A DNA stretch of 64,000 bases. It comes from Brevundimonas sp. UBA6550 (GTDB lineage: Bacteria > Pseudomonadota > Alphaproteobacteria > Caulobacterales > Caulobacteraceae). The stretch covers positions 111,298-175,297 of the forward strand of contig NZ_DJKE01000008.1 of NCBI RefSeq assembly GCF_002434505.1. Direction: 5' to 3'. Below the pieces are notes generated by a model that was given only the letters and a program-made list of their open reading frames with translations, ran no database searches and was not told the DNA's origin. The translations under genes were made by a program, and so were the position numbers. Shown here in pieces: positions 36,939-45,941 of the stretch. Position 1 is the first letter of the stretch; each line of letters starts with the position of its first letter.

Positions 36939-38093
36939 ATGTTCGGACGGGGACGGGTCGAGAAGTCGAGCGGACGGTCGGGATTCACGGTCTCGCTGCT
37001 GACCGCATCGGCGACTTTCGGCCTGTTCCTGCTGGTCGCCTTGATCGCGGTCTGGGCCGTCTATTACGCGCCCGGCCCCTCGGCGCGGCAGGGCGACAAA
37101 ACGGTCGTGACCCTGGCCAGCGGTTCCGGCGTCTCCGCCATCGCCGCCAAGATGAAGGCCGAGGGCGTGATCCGTTCGACCGACCTGTTCCGCGCGGCGG
37201 CGACCCTGACCGGGGCGGATCGTCGGCTGAGGGCCGGGGAATATGAAGTGCCCTCGGGCATGTCCCTGGCCGGGGTGCTGAACCTGCTGGTCGAGGGGCG
37301 GGTAGTGCGTCACTTCGTGACCCTGCCCGAAGGTTGGTCTTCGCTTCAGGCGGTGGACATCCTGAACAAGGAGCCGGTGCTGATCGGCACGGTCGCGGAC
37401 ACGCCTGCGGAAGGCAGCCTGTGGCCCGACACCTATGAGGTGGCGCGCGGGGATACGCGACAGTCGGTGATCGACCGGATGCAGCGCGCGGCGACGGAGA
37501 ACCTGCGCCTGCTGTGGAGCCAGCGCTCGCCCGCGACCGTGGCGCGCACGCCGGAAGAGGCAGTCGTCCTGGCCTCCATCGTCGAAAAGGAAACCGCCCT
37601 GGCGACCGAGCGTCCGCGCGTGGCGGCGGTCTTCTCCAACCGGCTGCGCGCCGGAATGCGTCTGGAGAGCGATCCGACCATCGTTTACGGCATCACCAAG
37701 GGGCGGCCGCTGGGGCGCGGCATCCGGCGTTCCGAACTGTTGGCCGCGACCCCGTGGAACACCTATCAGATCAACGGCCTGCCGCCGACGCCTATCGCCA
37801 ATCCGGGCGTGGAGGCGGTCAAGGCCGTCTTGAACCCGCAGGCGGACCCGGCCCTGTTCTTCGTCGCGGACGGATCGGGCGGCCACGCCTTCGCCCTGAC
37901 CTATGAGGAGCATCAGCGAAACGTGGCCCGCTGGCGCCAGATCGAACGCCAGAAGGCGGGCCTGCCGCCTGAGGAGCCCGCGCCCGCAGTTCCCGGAACC
38001 AATCCCGCGCCGATGACGCCAGCGGCCGAACAACCCGCGACGGGCCAGGCGACCATCACCCTGCCGCCCGGCGCCAGTCAGGGGGCGAGATGA
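36939..38093 (+). CDS. mltG: Endolytic murein transglycosylase MltG
   Basis: Cleaves nascent glycan strands at the inner membrane and sets glycan length. The 384-residue protein has a short cytoplasmic part, a membrane helix at about 20-45, a LysM-like middle and the YceG/MltG catalytic block (VVLASIVEKETALATERP with the Glu, then VFSNRLRAGMRLESDPTIVY). The C-terminus is a Pro/Ala-rich tail. It starts one base after fabF and overlaps yicC (ATGA). Confidence 0.94.
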   Translation: MFGRGRVEKSSGRSGFTVSLLTASATFGLFLLVALIAVWAVYYAPGPSARQGDKTVVTLASGSGVSAIAAKMKAEGVIRSTDLFRAAATLTGADRRLRAGEYEVPSGMSLAGVLNLLVEGRVVRHFVTLPEGWSSLQAVDILNKEPVLIGTVADTPAEGSLWPDTYEVARGDTRQSVIDRMQRAATENLRLLWSQRSPATVARTPEEAVVLASIVEKETALATERPRVAAVFSNRLRAGMRLESDPTIVYGITKGRPLGRGIRRSELLAATPWNTYQINGLPPTPIANPGVEAVKAVLNPQADPALFFVADGSGGHAFALTYEEHQRNVARWRQIERQKAGLPPEEPAPAVPGTNPAPMTPAAEQPATGQATITLPPGASQGAR

Positions 38094-38974
38094 CCGCGCT
38101 ATCAGGCATGACGGGATTCGGCCGGGCGGACGGCGCCGGCGACGGCTGGACCTGGTCGGTCGAGGCCCGGTCCGTCAACGGTCGCAACCTGGAAGTCCGG
38201 TTTCGCGGACCCCACGGTTTCGACGCGGTGGAGCGGGCGGCCAAGGCGGCGGGGCAGGCCCGGTTCGCACGCGGTCAGGTTAGCATCGGCCTGCAGGCCA
38301 AACGCACCGACGCCGGCGAAGCCTCGGTCGCCGTCAATGCGGCCGTGCTGGCGCGCTATCTGACTCTGGCCAACGAACTGGCCGAGGATGGGGCGACGCC
38401 GCCGTCGGCGGACGGGCTGTTGGCGCTGCGCGGCGTGATCGAGACGCCCGAGGAGGTTGACGATCCCGAGGCGCGGTCGGCGCTCGAAGCCGCCATGGCC
38501 CAGACGGTGGAGCAGGCGCTGGACGCCTTGAAGGCGTCGCGCCAGCAGGAGGGCGCGCTTCTGGCCCCGGTGCTGGAGGATTTCATCGCCCGGATCGAAA
38601 CCCTGACGGCTCAGGCCGAAAGCGAGGCGGCGGCGCAGGTCGAGACGATCCGCGAGCGGTTCACGCGCCGCATCACCGAACTGGCCCCCGACGCGCCCGG
38701 TCTGGACGAGCGAATCTTCCTTGAGGCGGCCGCGCTGGCGGCCAAGGCCGACGTGCGCGAGGAACTGGATCGACTGACGGCCCATGTCGCGGCGGCGCGC
38801 CAGCTTGTGGCCTCGGCGCCAGCCGGGCGGAAACTCGACTTCCTGATGCAGGAATTCATGAGAGAGGCGAACACCCTCTGCTCGAAATCGGCTACGACCG
38901 CGCTCACCGGAATCGGCCTGGAGCTCAAGGCCGTCATCGAACAGTTGCGTGAGCAGGTCCAGAATGTCGAATGA
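38090..38974 (+). CDS. yicC: YicC-family endoribonuclease
   Basis: A 294-residue YicC-family protein (YicC_N and DUF1732 parts): LSGMTGFGRADG at the start, SVEARSVNGRNLEVRFRGP, and the C-terminal RKLDFLMQEFMREANTLCSK. YicC is reported as an oligomeric endoribonuclease linked to sRNA turnover in E. coli. It overlaps mltG by four bases and gmk by 11, so the three are coupled. Confidence 0.93.
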   Translation: MTALSGMTGFGRADGAGDGWTWSVEARSVNGRNLEVRFRGPHGFDAVERAAKAAGQARFARGQVSIGLQAKRTDAGEASVAVNAAVLARYLTLANELAEDGATPPSADGLLALRGVIETPEEVDDPEARSALEAAMAQTVEQALDALKASRQQEGALLAPVLEDFIARIETLTAQAESEAAAQVETIRERFTRRITELAPDAPGLDERIFLEAAALAAKADVREELDRLTAHVAAARQLVASAPAGRKLDFLMQEFMREANTLCSKSATTALTGIGLELKAVIEQLREQVQNVE

Positions 38975-39605
38975 ACGCACGCCCCGCCGGGGCGTCCTCC
39001 TGATCGTCGCCAGCCCCTCGGGCGCCGGCAAGACCTCGCTGTGCCGCCGCCTGATGGCGGACCACGGGGGACTGGAGCTGTCGGTCTCCATGACCACGCG
39101 CGGCATACGGCCGGGCGAGGTGGACGGCCGCGACTATCATTTCGTCGGCCACGACGAGTTTCAGCGTCTGATCGACGAAGACGCCTTCCTGGAATGGGCC
39201 GATGTTCACGGCAATCGCTACGGCAGCCCGCGGGGTCCGGTCGACCGCGCCCTGGCCGAGGGGCGCGACGTCCTGTTCGACATCGATTGGCAGGGCGCGC
39301 GCGACGTGGCCGAGAAATGCCCCGAGGACGCCGTGCGCGTCTTCATCCTGCCGCCCAGCCTGGAAGAACTGCGTCGTCGCCTGGTGACCCGCTCGCAGGA
39401 CGCCGAGGATGTGATCGAGCGCCGCGTCGCCAACGCCAAGGGCGAGATCGAACACTGCGACGCCTTCGACTATGTGCTGGTCAACGAGGATTTCGACCGA
39501 TCCTACGCCGAACTGGCCCACATCTATCACGCCGAGCGTTCGCGCCGGTTCCGCAACCTGTGGGTCGGCGACTACAAGGCCGCCCTGCTGCGCGAAGCGG
39601 TCTGA
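38964..39605 (+). CDS. gmk: Guanylate kinase
   Basis: Phosphorylates GMP to GDP. The 213-residue protein has the P-loop ASPSGAGKTSL (16-26), SMTTRGIRPGEVDGRDYHFV and FDIDWQGARDV. The start at 38964 (MSNERTPRRGV) lies inside the yicC end; an in-frame start at 38949 adds five residues. Last gene of the fab run; the order yicC-gmk is widely conserved. Confidence 0.97.
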   Translation: MSNERTPRRGVLLIVASPSGAGKTSLCRRLMADHGGLELSVSMTTRGIRPGEVDGRDYHFVGHDEFQRLIDEDAFLEWADVHGNRYGSPRGPVDRALAEGRDVLFDIDWQGARDVAEKCPEDAVRVFILPPSLEELRRRLVTRSQDAEDVIERRVANAKGEIEHCDAFDYVLVNEDFDRSYAELAHIYHAERSRRFRNLWVGDYKAALLREAV

Positions 39606-39610
39606 GAAAA

Positions 39611-39638
39611 ACGCCGCAGACCTCGGGGCCTGCGGCGT
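39611..39638 (+). terminator. Hairpin after gmk (weak terminator)
   Basis: Stem ACGCCGCAG/CTGCGGCGT follows gmk directly and is preceded by AAAA. There is only TCTGGG after it, so it is a possible bidirectional or Rho-assisted end. Confidence 0.5.
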
Positions 39639-39789
39639 CTGGGTACTCTACGCTACGCTACTGAAACCCTTTTGCCATGGCGGACGCCATCGGAGAGTAA
39701 ACGGTGTCATAGGGAAGAACCCCTACACCGGGCCCCTGATTTACGTCCTGTTCGCCCTCTGTCCCTAAGGTAGGGGCAGCGAGGGGCTC

Positions 39790-41568
39790 ATGATATCTCT
39801 GGATTCCATCGGACCGATCCTGGCGGGCAGCGCCAGGGAACGCGCCAAACAGGCGCCGGTGCGCCTATTGCTCGCCGTTGTCATGGCCTGGGCCATGTAC
39901 GCCGGGGGCATGGCGTCGTGGATTCCGGTCTGGCTGGCGACCGCGCTGATGGTGCAGGGGTTCGAGTTCTGGGCCATGGCGCCGTTCCGGCGGGATCGAC
40001 CGTCGACCGGCGGCCTGGCGGTCGGCCTGGCCTTGATGTCCACGATCCTGATGGCCACCCTGTTCGGCGGGATGGCCATGATCATCTGGACGACCAATCA
40101 CCCCGCCCTGGTGACCCTGGCGGCCCTGACCCTGGCCGGAGGATTGCTGACCAATGTCGCTTCCGGCATCGGTTCGCGCGTGCTCTTCTTCATCGGCGGC
40201 GGCCCTTATCTGCTGTTCCTGGCCCTGATGCCGGTGATCAAGCTGGTTCAGGGCGATACGCGCGGCGTGGCTGTCATGACCCTGTCGGCCGCCCTGTTCG
40301 CGGGCATGATGCTGAACATCTATTGGCGCGTGTATCACGCCCGGCAGGCCGAGGTTCGGTCCCGCGCGGAGGCGGAACGCCGTCTCGAGCAGGCGCAGGG
40401 CGCCATGGCCGATCGCGCCGCCATGGCCGCCATCGTCAGTCACGAACTGCGCACCCCGGTCAGCGCCATACTGGCCGGCGCCCATGTCATCCGCGACGGC
40501 AAGCTGCCGGAGAAGCGGGAGGAGACGGCCGAGCTGATCATCGACGCCGGGCGCCTGATGACCGGCATGCTGAACGACCTTCTGGATCACTCCAAGATGG
40601 AGGCCGGGGCGATGGCGATAGAGAGCCGGGATTTCGAGCTGGGCGAGCTTGTGCGCGACACCGCCCGGTTCTGGACCGCGCCGGCCGCCGAAAAAGGCCT
40701 TGTGCTGGACTTGGCGGTGGATCACGACGAAGCCGTCTGGCTGCGCGGCGATCCCTATCGCCTGCGTCAGATCATCAACAATCTGGTGTCCAACGCCATC
40801 AAGTTCACGCCGGCCGGGGTGATCCGCCTGGAAGCCGCCGCGCCGCACGGCGATGGCCAGCATTGTCTGACCCTGACCGTCGTGGATCAGGGCGCCGGCA
40901 TTACGCCGGAAGCCATGAACCGTCTGTTCTCGCCGTTCGCGCAAGGGTCCGCCGAGGTGGCGCGCACCTATGGCGGGACGGGGCTGGGCCTGACCGTCAG
41001 CCGCGAGCTGGCGCGGCTGATGGGCGGCGACCTGACGGTGAAGAGCGCACCGGGCGAAGGGGCGGCCTTCACCCTCTGCGTCGATCTGCCGGCAGGACAG
41101 CCCACCCAGGCGAACGAGGGTTTCGAAGGGTCTGCCCCGACCCTGACGCGGCGCATCCGCGTTCTGGCCGTGGACGATCACGAGATCAATCGCCGCACCA
41201 TCGCCCTGGTATTGCAGCCGTTGGAGGTCGATCTGGCCACCGCCTCCGACGGGCATCTGGCGTTGTCATTGCTGGCGGAACGGGCGTTCGACGTGGTGTT
41301 GATGGACGTCAACATGCCGGGCATCGACGGCAATGAGACGACGCGGCGCCTGCGCGGCTCCGACGGTCTGAATGCGGCCGTGCCTGTGATCGGCTTCAGC
41401 GCCGGCACCGAGGCCGAACAGGTGGACGCCTGTTACGCCGCCGGCATGACCGACTGGCTGCCCAAGCCCTTGGAGCCCAAGCAGCTGTACGATGCGCTTC
41501 ACCGGGCGACATCGACGGCGGACGTGGTGTCAGCTGCGGGCGGCGAACCAGGGACGCAGGCGGCTTAA
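39790..41568 (+). CDS. Hybrid sensor histidine kinase / response regulator
   Basis: A 592-residue signalling protein. About five membrane helices fill residues 25-180 with no recognisable periplasmic sensor. The HisKA domain has the phospho-acceptor H218 in IVSHELRTP, the ATPase has NLVSNAIKF, DQGAGI and GGTGLGLTVS, and the C-terminal receiver has D506 in VLMDVNMPG. Signal and partner are unknown, and no phosphotransferase or regulator is adjacent. GCGAGGGGC precedes the ATG. The 3' end overlaps the convergent aminotransferase by 39 bases. The 184 bases upstream hold small palindromes (ATGGCG-GA-CGCCAT near 39677). Confidence 0.93.
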   Translation: MISLDSIGPILAGSARERAKQAPVRLLLAVVMAWAMYAGGMASWIPVWLATALMVQGFEFWAMAPFRRDRPSTGGLAVGLALMSTILMATLFGGMAMIIWTTNHPALVTLAALTLAGGLLTNVASGIGSRVLFFIGGGPYLLFLALMPVIKLVQGDTRGVAVMTLSAALFAGMMLNIYWRVYHARQAEVRSRAEAERRLEQAQGAMADRAAMAAIVSHELRTPVSAILAGAHVIRDGKLPEKREETAELIIDAGRLMTGMLNDLLDHSKMEAGAMAIESRDFELGELVRDTARFWTAPAAEKGLVLDLAVDHDEAVWLRGDPYRLRQIINNLVSNAIKFTPAGVIRLEAAAPHGDGQHCLTLTVVDQGAGITPEAMNRLFSPFAQGSAEVARTYGGTGLGLTVSRELARLMGGDLTVKSAPGEGAAFTLCVDLPAGQPTQANEGFEGSAPTLTRRIRVLAVDDHEINRRTIALVLQPLEVDLATASDGHLALSLLAERAFDVVLMDVNMPGIDGNETTRRLRGSDGLNAAVPVIGFSAGTEAEQVDACYAAGMTDWLPKPLEPKQLYDALHRATSTADVVSAAGGEPGTQAA

Positions 41569-42654
41569 AGCGTCCTCGATCTCGGGCGTGGAAACGGCGA
41601 AACTGAACCGGATGAAGCGGCGGCCATCCACCGGGTCGAAATCCACGCCGGGCGCGGTCGCGACGCCGGTGTCGCGCAGCATCTGCTCGCAGAAGGCGGC
41701 GCTGTCGTCCGTCAGATGGCCGATGTCCGCCCAGATATAGAAGGCGCCGTCCGGCGGGGCGATCTTCTTCAGGCCCAGCGCCGGCAGGGCCTGAAGCATC
41801 AGGTCGCGATTTCGGGCGTAGGTCTGGACATGGCCCTCCAACTCCTCGACCGCATCCATGGCGACCAGACCGGCGTGCTGGCTCAGCGACGGCGGGGTAA
41901 GGAACATATTGCCGATGTAGGCGCGGGCGGCGTCGACCTGCGCCTCGGGGACCAGCAGCCAGCCCAGGCGCCACCCGGCCATGCTCCAGTATTTGGAGAA
42001 GCTGTTGATCACCACGGCATCCGGCGCGAACTGCAGCATGGACGAGGTCGGCCCGACGTAGCTGAGGCCGTGGTAGATTTCGTCCGAGACGATGGCGATG
42101 CCGCGCTGACGGCACACCTCGGCGATGGCGGCCAGTTCGGCGTCCGGAATGATGGTGCCGGTCGGATTGGCAGGGCTGGCGATGACGACCCCGGCAGGCG
42201 CGGGGTCCAGCGCCCGAAGTTGATCGGCCGTCAGCTGGAACCGGGTCTCCGCCCCGCAGGCGATCTCGACCGGCTCCAGGTGCAATGCGCGCAGGGTGTT
42301 GCGATAGGCGACATAGCCGGGCCGGGCCAGGGCGATCCGGGCGCCGGGCTTGAACAGCGTGCTGAGCGCCAGAACCAAAGCCGGAGAGGCCCCGCAGGTC
42401 AGCAGGATGCGGTCGGGGTTGACCGTGACGCCGTAGCGGTCGTCATACAGGCGGGCGATGCGGGCGCGCAGGTCCGGGCTTTCCCAATAGCCCATGGCGT
42501 CGTCGTCCAGCACCTGATGGGCGCGGGCGATGGCGGCGGCGGGCGCGCCCGTCGACGGCTGGCCGAACTCCATATGGATGATCGACCGGCCTTCGGATTT
42601 CAGCTGGTGGGCCAGACGGCTGACGGATATCGCGCGGAAGGGTTCGACGGTCAT
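41530..42654 (-). CDS. Class I/II pyridoxal-phosphate aminotransferase
   Basis: A 374-residue fold-type I enzyme with IHMEFGQPSTGAPAAA at the N-terminus, ASPANPTGT, SDEIYHGLSY and the PLP lysine in VINSFSKYWSMAGWRLG. It resembles aspartate/alanine-type aminotransferases; the exact amino donor is not fixed by sequence. It starts ten bases after rsmA on the minus strand, so it may be the last gene of the lpt-surA-pdxA-rsmA operon. Confidence 0.9.
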   Translation of the reverse strand: MTVEPFRAISVSRLAHQLKSEGRSIIHMEFGQPSTGAPAAAIARAHQVLDDDAMGYWESPDLRARIARLYDDRYGVTVNPDRILLTCGASPALVLALSTLFKPGARIALARPGYVAYRNTLRALHLEPVEIACGAETRFQLTADQLRALDPAPAGVVIASPANPTGTIIPDAELAAIAEVCRQRGIAIVSDEIYHGLSYVGPTSSMLQFAPDAVVINSFSKYWSMAGWRLGWLLVPEAQVDAARAYIGNMFLTPPSLSQHAGLVAMDAVEELEGHVQTYARNRDLMLQALPALGLKKIAPPDGAFYIWADIGHLTDDSAAFCEQMLRDTGVATAPGVDFDPVDGRRFIRFSFAVSTPEIEDALSRLRPWFAARS

Positions 42655-42663
42655 GTCAGATAC

Positions 42664-43473
42664 TCAGGAAAGCGCATCGGCCAGGCGCAGGAATCCCGCC
42701 ACGTCGATGGTCTCGGCGCGGGCGTCGGGCTCGATCCCGGCCGCTTGGCACAGGGCGGCGCCGCCCAGTTGCTTCAGGCTGGAACGCAGCATCTTGCGGC
42801 GCTGGCCGAAGGCGGCGGCGGTGACCCGCTCCAGCTTCTTCAGGCGCTCGGGGCTGGGGCGTTCGGCCAGCGGGACCAGATGCACGACGGCCGAGGCCAC
42901 CTTGGGCGGCGGGGTGAAGGCGGCGGCGGGCAGATGCATGACGATGCGCGCGGTGCAGACGGCCTGGGAGATCACGGCCAGACGGCCATAGGCGTCTTCG
43001 CCCGGAGCAGCGGCGACACGCTCGGCGACCTCCTTCTGGAACATCAGGGTCAGGCTGTGCGGCAGCCAGGGGCCTGTCAGCCATTTGATCAGCAGGGCCG
43101 TGCCGACGTTGTAGGGCAGGTTGGAGACCAGATGGGCGGGGCCGGAGACCAGATCGGCCTCCTTCACCTTCAGGGCGTCCGCCTCGACGATGGTCAGGCG
43201 GCCCGAGCCGTCGTCCAGCTCGGACAGCAGGGGAACGAAGCGGGGGTCCTTCTCGACCAGAACCACCGGACCGGCGTCGGATTCCAGCAGGGCGCGGGTC
43301 AGGCCGCCGGGACCGGGGCCGACCTCGATCACGGGGCGCCCCTCGAACGGACCGGCGAGGCGGACGATCTTGCGGGTGACGTTCAGGTCCAGCAGGAAAT
43401 GCTGGCCGAAGCTCTTCTTGGCCGAGAGGCCGTGGGCGTCGAGGGTTTCGCGGAGGGAGGGAAGGTCGGTCAC
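42664..43473 (-). CDS. rsmA: 16S rRNA dimethyladenosine transferase RsmA (KsgA)
   Basis: Dimethylates two adenines in helix 45 of 16S rRNA during small-subunit assembly. The 269-residue protein has KKSFGQHFLLD, the SAM motif IEVGPGPGGLTRALL, VEKDPRF and the catalytic NLPYNVGTALL. It starts nine bases after the pdxA stop; surA-pdxA-rsmA is a classical linkage. Confidence 0.97.
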   Translation of the reverse strand: MTDLPSLRETLDAHGLSAKKSFGQHFLLDLNVTRKIVRLAGPFEGRPVIEVGPGPGGLTRALLESDAGPVVLVEKDPRFVPLLSELDDGSGRLTIVEADALKVKEADLVSGPAHLVSNLPYNVGTALLIKWLTGPWLPHSLTLMFQKEVAERVAAAPGEDAYGRLAVISQAVCTARIVMHLPAAAFTPPPKVASAVVHLVPLAERPSPERLKKLERVTAAAFGQRRKMLRSSLKQLGGAALCQAAGIEPDARAETIDVAGFLRLADALS

Positions 43474-43482
43474 GACCGTGTG

Positions 43483-44487
43483 TTAGCGCGCGGCGCGCGC
43501 CGCCGCCATCTCCGAAGCCAGACGGATGGCGGCGATCAGGCTGTCGGGGCGCGCGACGCCCTTGCCCGCGATGTCGAACCCGGTGCCGTGGTCGGGCGAG
43601 GTGCGGATGACGGGCAGGCCCAACGACACGTTCACGCCGCCCCAGAAGTCCAGCGTCTTGACCGGGATCAGCGCCTGATCGTGATACATGCAGATGGCGG
43701 CGTCATAGGTGGCGCGCGCCGCGTCGTGGAACAGGGTGTCGGCCGGCCTGGGATCGGTGATGTCGACGCCCTCTGCGCGCAGCTGTTCAGCGACCGGGAT
43801 CAGAATGTCCATCTCCTGAAGACCCAGGGCGCCGCCTTCGCCCGCATGGGGGTTGAGCGCCGCCATGGCCAGACGCGGGCGGGCGATGGCGAAGTCGCGC
43901 TTCAGGCTTTCATCGACGACACGGGCGGTGCGGGCCACGCGCTCGGCCGCGACGAGTTCCGGCACCTGGTCCAGAGCGACGTGGATGGTCACCAGACAGG
44001 CGCGCAAGTCTCGCGCCGTCAGCATCATCACTGGGCCGCGCGTTCCCTGATAGGGGGCGTCGGCGGTCAGTTCGGCGATGAACTCGGTATGGCCTGGAAA
44101 GCGGAAGCCCGAGGCGTACATTGGCGCCTTGGCGATGGGGGCGGTGACGACGCCGGAGGCTTCGCCGGACAGGGCGAAACTGACCGCCTCCTCGATGCCG
44201 TCCGCGACAGCCAGGGCGTTGGCGGGATCGGGGCGACCGACCTCGACCGGGGCGGGCAGGGGTCTGTGAATGACGGGCAGGGCGCGGGCGAAGCGGTCGG
44301 CCGCGTCGCCGGGCGTGCTGACTTCCACCACCGGCACGTCCTGCGCGCGCATCAGGTCGGCGTCGCCGATGACGGCGAAGGCCAGCGGTTCGTGTCTCAG
44401 GGCAGTCCAGGCGGCGGCGACGATCTCCGGCCCGACGCCGGCGGGCTCGCCCAGCGTCAGGACCAGAGGCGCGACCGATCCGGTCAC
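43483..44487 (-). CDS. pdxA: 4-hydroxythreonine-4-phosphate dehydrogenase PdxA
   Basis: Oxidises 4-phosphohydroxythreonine in the DXP-dependent vitamin B6 pathway. The 334-residue protein has LTLGEPAGVGPEIV at the N-terminus, ANALAVADGIEEAV, the metal-binding GHTEFIAEL and NPHAGEGGALG blocks and ICMYHDQALIPVK. Its start overlaps the surA stop (four bases). Confidence 0.96.
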   Translation of the reverse strand: MTGSVAPLVLTLGEPAGVGPEIVAAAWTALRHEPLAFAVIGDADLMRAQDVPVVEVSTPGDAADRFARALPVIHRPLPAPVEVGRPDPANALAVADGIEEAVSFALSGEASGVVTAPIAKAPMYASGFRFPGHTEFIAELTADAPYQGTRGPVMMLTARDLRACLVTIHVALDQVPELVAAERVARTARVVDESLKRDFAIARPRLAMAALNPHAGEGGALGLQEMDILIPVAEQLRAEGVDITDPRPADTLFHDAARATYDAAICMYHDQALIPVKTLDFWGGVNVSLGLPVIRTSPDHGTGFDIAGKGVARPDSLIAAIRLASEMAAARAAR

Positions 44488-45869
44488 TTGAACTCGATCA
44501 GGGCGTCGCTGCGCAGGTCGCGCAGATAGCGCCGCTCCAGAACCTGAAGGTTCTGCGCCCGCAGGCGGTTTTCGACCTGCTGGCGGCTGGGGGCCTCGGG
44601 GCCGCCGACGCGACGGCCGCAGACGGCGACCAGGTGCAGACCCAGGGGCGTTCGGATCGGGGTGGAGACGGCGCCAAGCTCGCCGGTGCGGGCGAACTGC
44701 TGGAACTGGGGCGCCAGGTTGGCCACGTCCGATTCGCCCAGGTCCGCGCCGATCACGCCCTCGGTAGCGCGAGCCTGCGACAGGATGTTGTCGCAGGTCA
44801 GGCCCGCGCGCATGGCCTGAAGCTTCTGAGTGGCGGCGGTTACGTCCGCTTCGGACGCGGTCTCGGGCAGTTCGACCATGACCTGACGCAGCGAAACCAG
44901 GCTGGTCGAGGCGCCGTCGCGCTTGTCGCGCAGATAAAGGATATAGACCCCGCCATCGACGACGATGGGGTTGGACAACTGGCCGGGTTGAAGCTGATCG
45001 ACCACGGTCTGGACGGCGGGCTGCAGCGAATCACGCACCACCCAGCCCGCGTCGCCCGGCACCCTCGCGTTGGCGGACGGCGCCGAGGAAAACTGCTGGG
45101 CCACGGCCTGGAAGGGCGCGCCCTGAATGATCTGCTGCACCAGTTGGCGCGCGCCGTTCAGCGCGGCCTGCGGTCCGCCCACGCGGGCGGCGTCGATATA
45201 GATTTCGCCCAGCAGGAACTGGGGCTTGGAGGCCGCCTCGTTCAGGCGGCGCAGTTCCTGATCGACCTGCAGGCTGCTGGCGCGGGCGCGGCTGTTGAAA
45301 CGACCGGGGACCAACTGGCTCCAGCCGATCTGGGTGCGCAGGTTCTCGCGGAAGGCGGCGGGCTGAATGCCGCCCTGTTGCAGGAACTGCAGATAGTTGG
45401 CGGGCGTGGTGCCGGCGGCGCGGGCCATCTCGGCGATTTCCTGATCCACCTCTTCGTCGGTGACCTTCAGGCTCTCGAACTTGGCCATCTCCTGAACCTT
45501 CAGGCGGTCCTCGATCAGGGCGTTCAGCGCCGCCTGCTGGATCGCGGGCAGGTTCTGTTCGGTCGGTTGAACCTGAGACGAGGCGATCAGCATCAGCATC
45601 CGCTGGCGCAGATCATAGCCGGTGATGATCTTGTCGTTGACGGTGGCGACGATGCCGTCGGCCATTTCGAACTGAGGTTCGGCGCGCGCGGTCGTGGGGG
45701 CTTCCTCGGCCGCCGGATTGGGCGCGCCGGCGGCGACGCCTTGGCCCGGCGTCTGAGCCGGAGGCTGGGCGGACCCTTGCGGGCGGGCCGGGGCCGTCTG
45801 GCCATGGGCCGAACCGGCGAGCAGGAGCGCCGCGAGCGCAGCCCCCGTCGAATAACGCATCAAACCCAT
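44484..45869 (-). CDS. surA: Periplasmic chaperone/peptidyl-prolyl isomerase SurA
   Basis: Escorts outer-membrane proteins, including LptD, through the periplasm. The 461-residue protein has a signal peptide (ALAALLLAGSAHGQ), a long Pro/Ala linker, a SurA-type N-terminal helical region from about 68 (DGIVATVNDKIITGYDLRQR) and a parvulin-like region (about 205-310). The C-terminus folds back (RLRAQNLQVLERRYLRDLRS). It lies directly downstream of lptD, its client. Confidence 0.93.
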   Translation of the reverse strand: MGLMRYSTGAALAALLLAGSAHGQTAPARPQGSAQPPAQTPGQGVAAGAPNPAAEEAPTTARAEPQFEMADGIVATVNDKIITGYDLRQRMLMLIASSQVQPTEQNLPAIQQAALNALIEDRLKVQEMAKFESLKVTDEEVDQEIAEMARAAGTTPANYLQFLQQGGIQPAAFRENLRTQIGWSQLVPGRFNSRARASSLQVDQELRRLNEAASKPQFLLGEIYIDAARVGGPQAALNGARQLVQQIIQGAPFQAVAQQFSSAPSANARVPGDAGWVVRDSLQPAVQTVVDQLQPGQLSNPIVVDGGVYILYLRDKRDGASTSLVSLRQVMVELPETASEADVTAATQKLQAMRAGLTCDNILSQARATEGVIGADLGESDVANLAPQFQQFARTGELGAVSTPIRTPLGLHLVAVCGRRVGGPEAPSRQQVENRLRAQNLQVLERRYLRDLRSDALIEFK

Positions 45870-45941
45870 TGCTCGTCCTGATTCCTCACAGCGGTCCGCC
45901 AGCCAGACGGGCAGGCGGTCGCGCCCCGTAAAGCGTCATGC

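Noticed and set aside
39665..39700. ATGGCG-GA-CGCCAT palindrome as an operator for the hybrid kinase
   Set aside because: A single short dyad without supporting context; too little to call.
41716..44529. 937-codon plus frame opposite aminotransferase, rsmA and pdxA
   Set aside because: It spans three clear minus-strand genes and has shadow-type composition without any domain.
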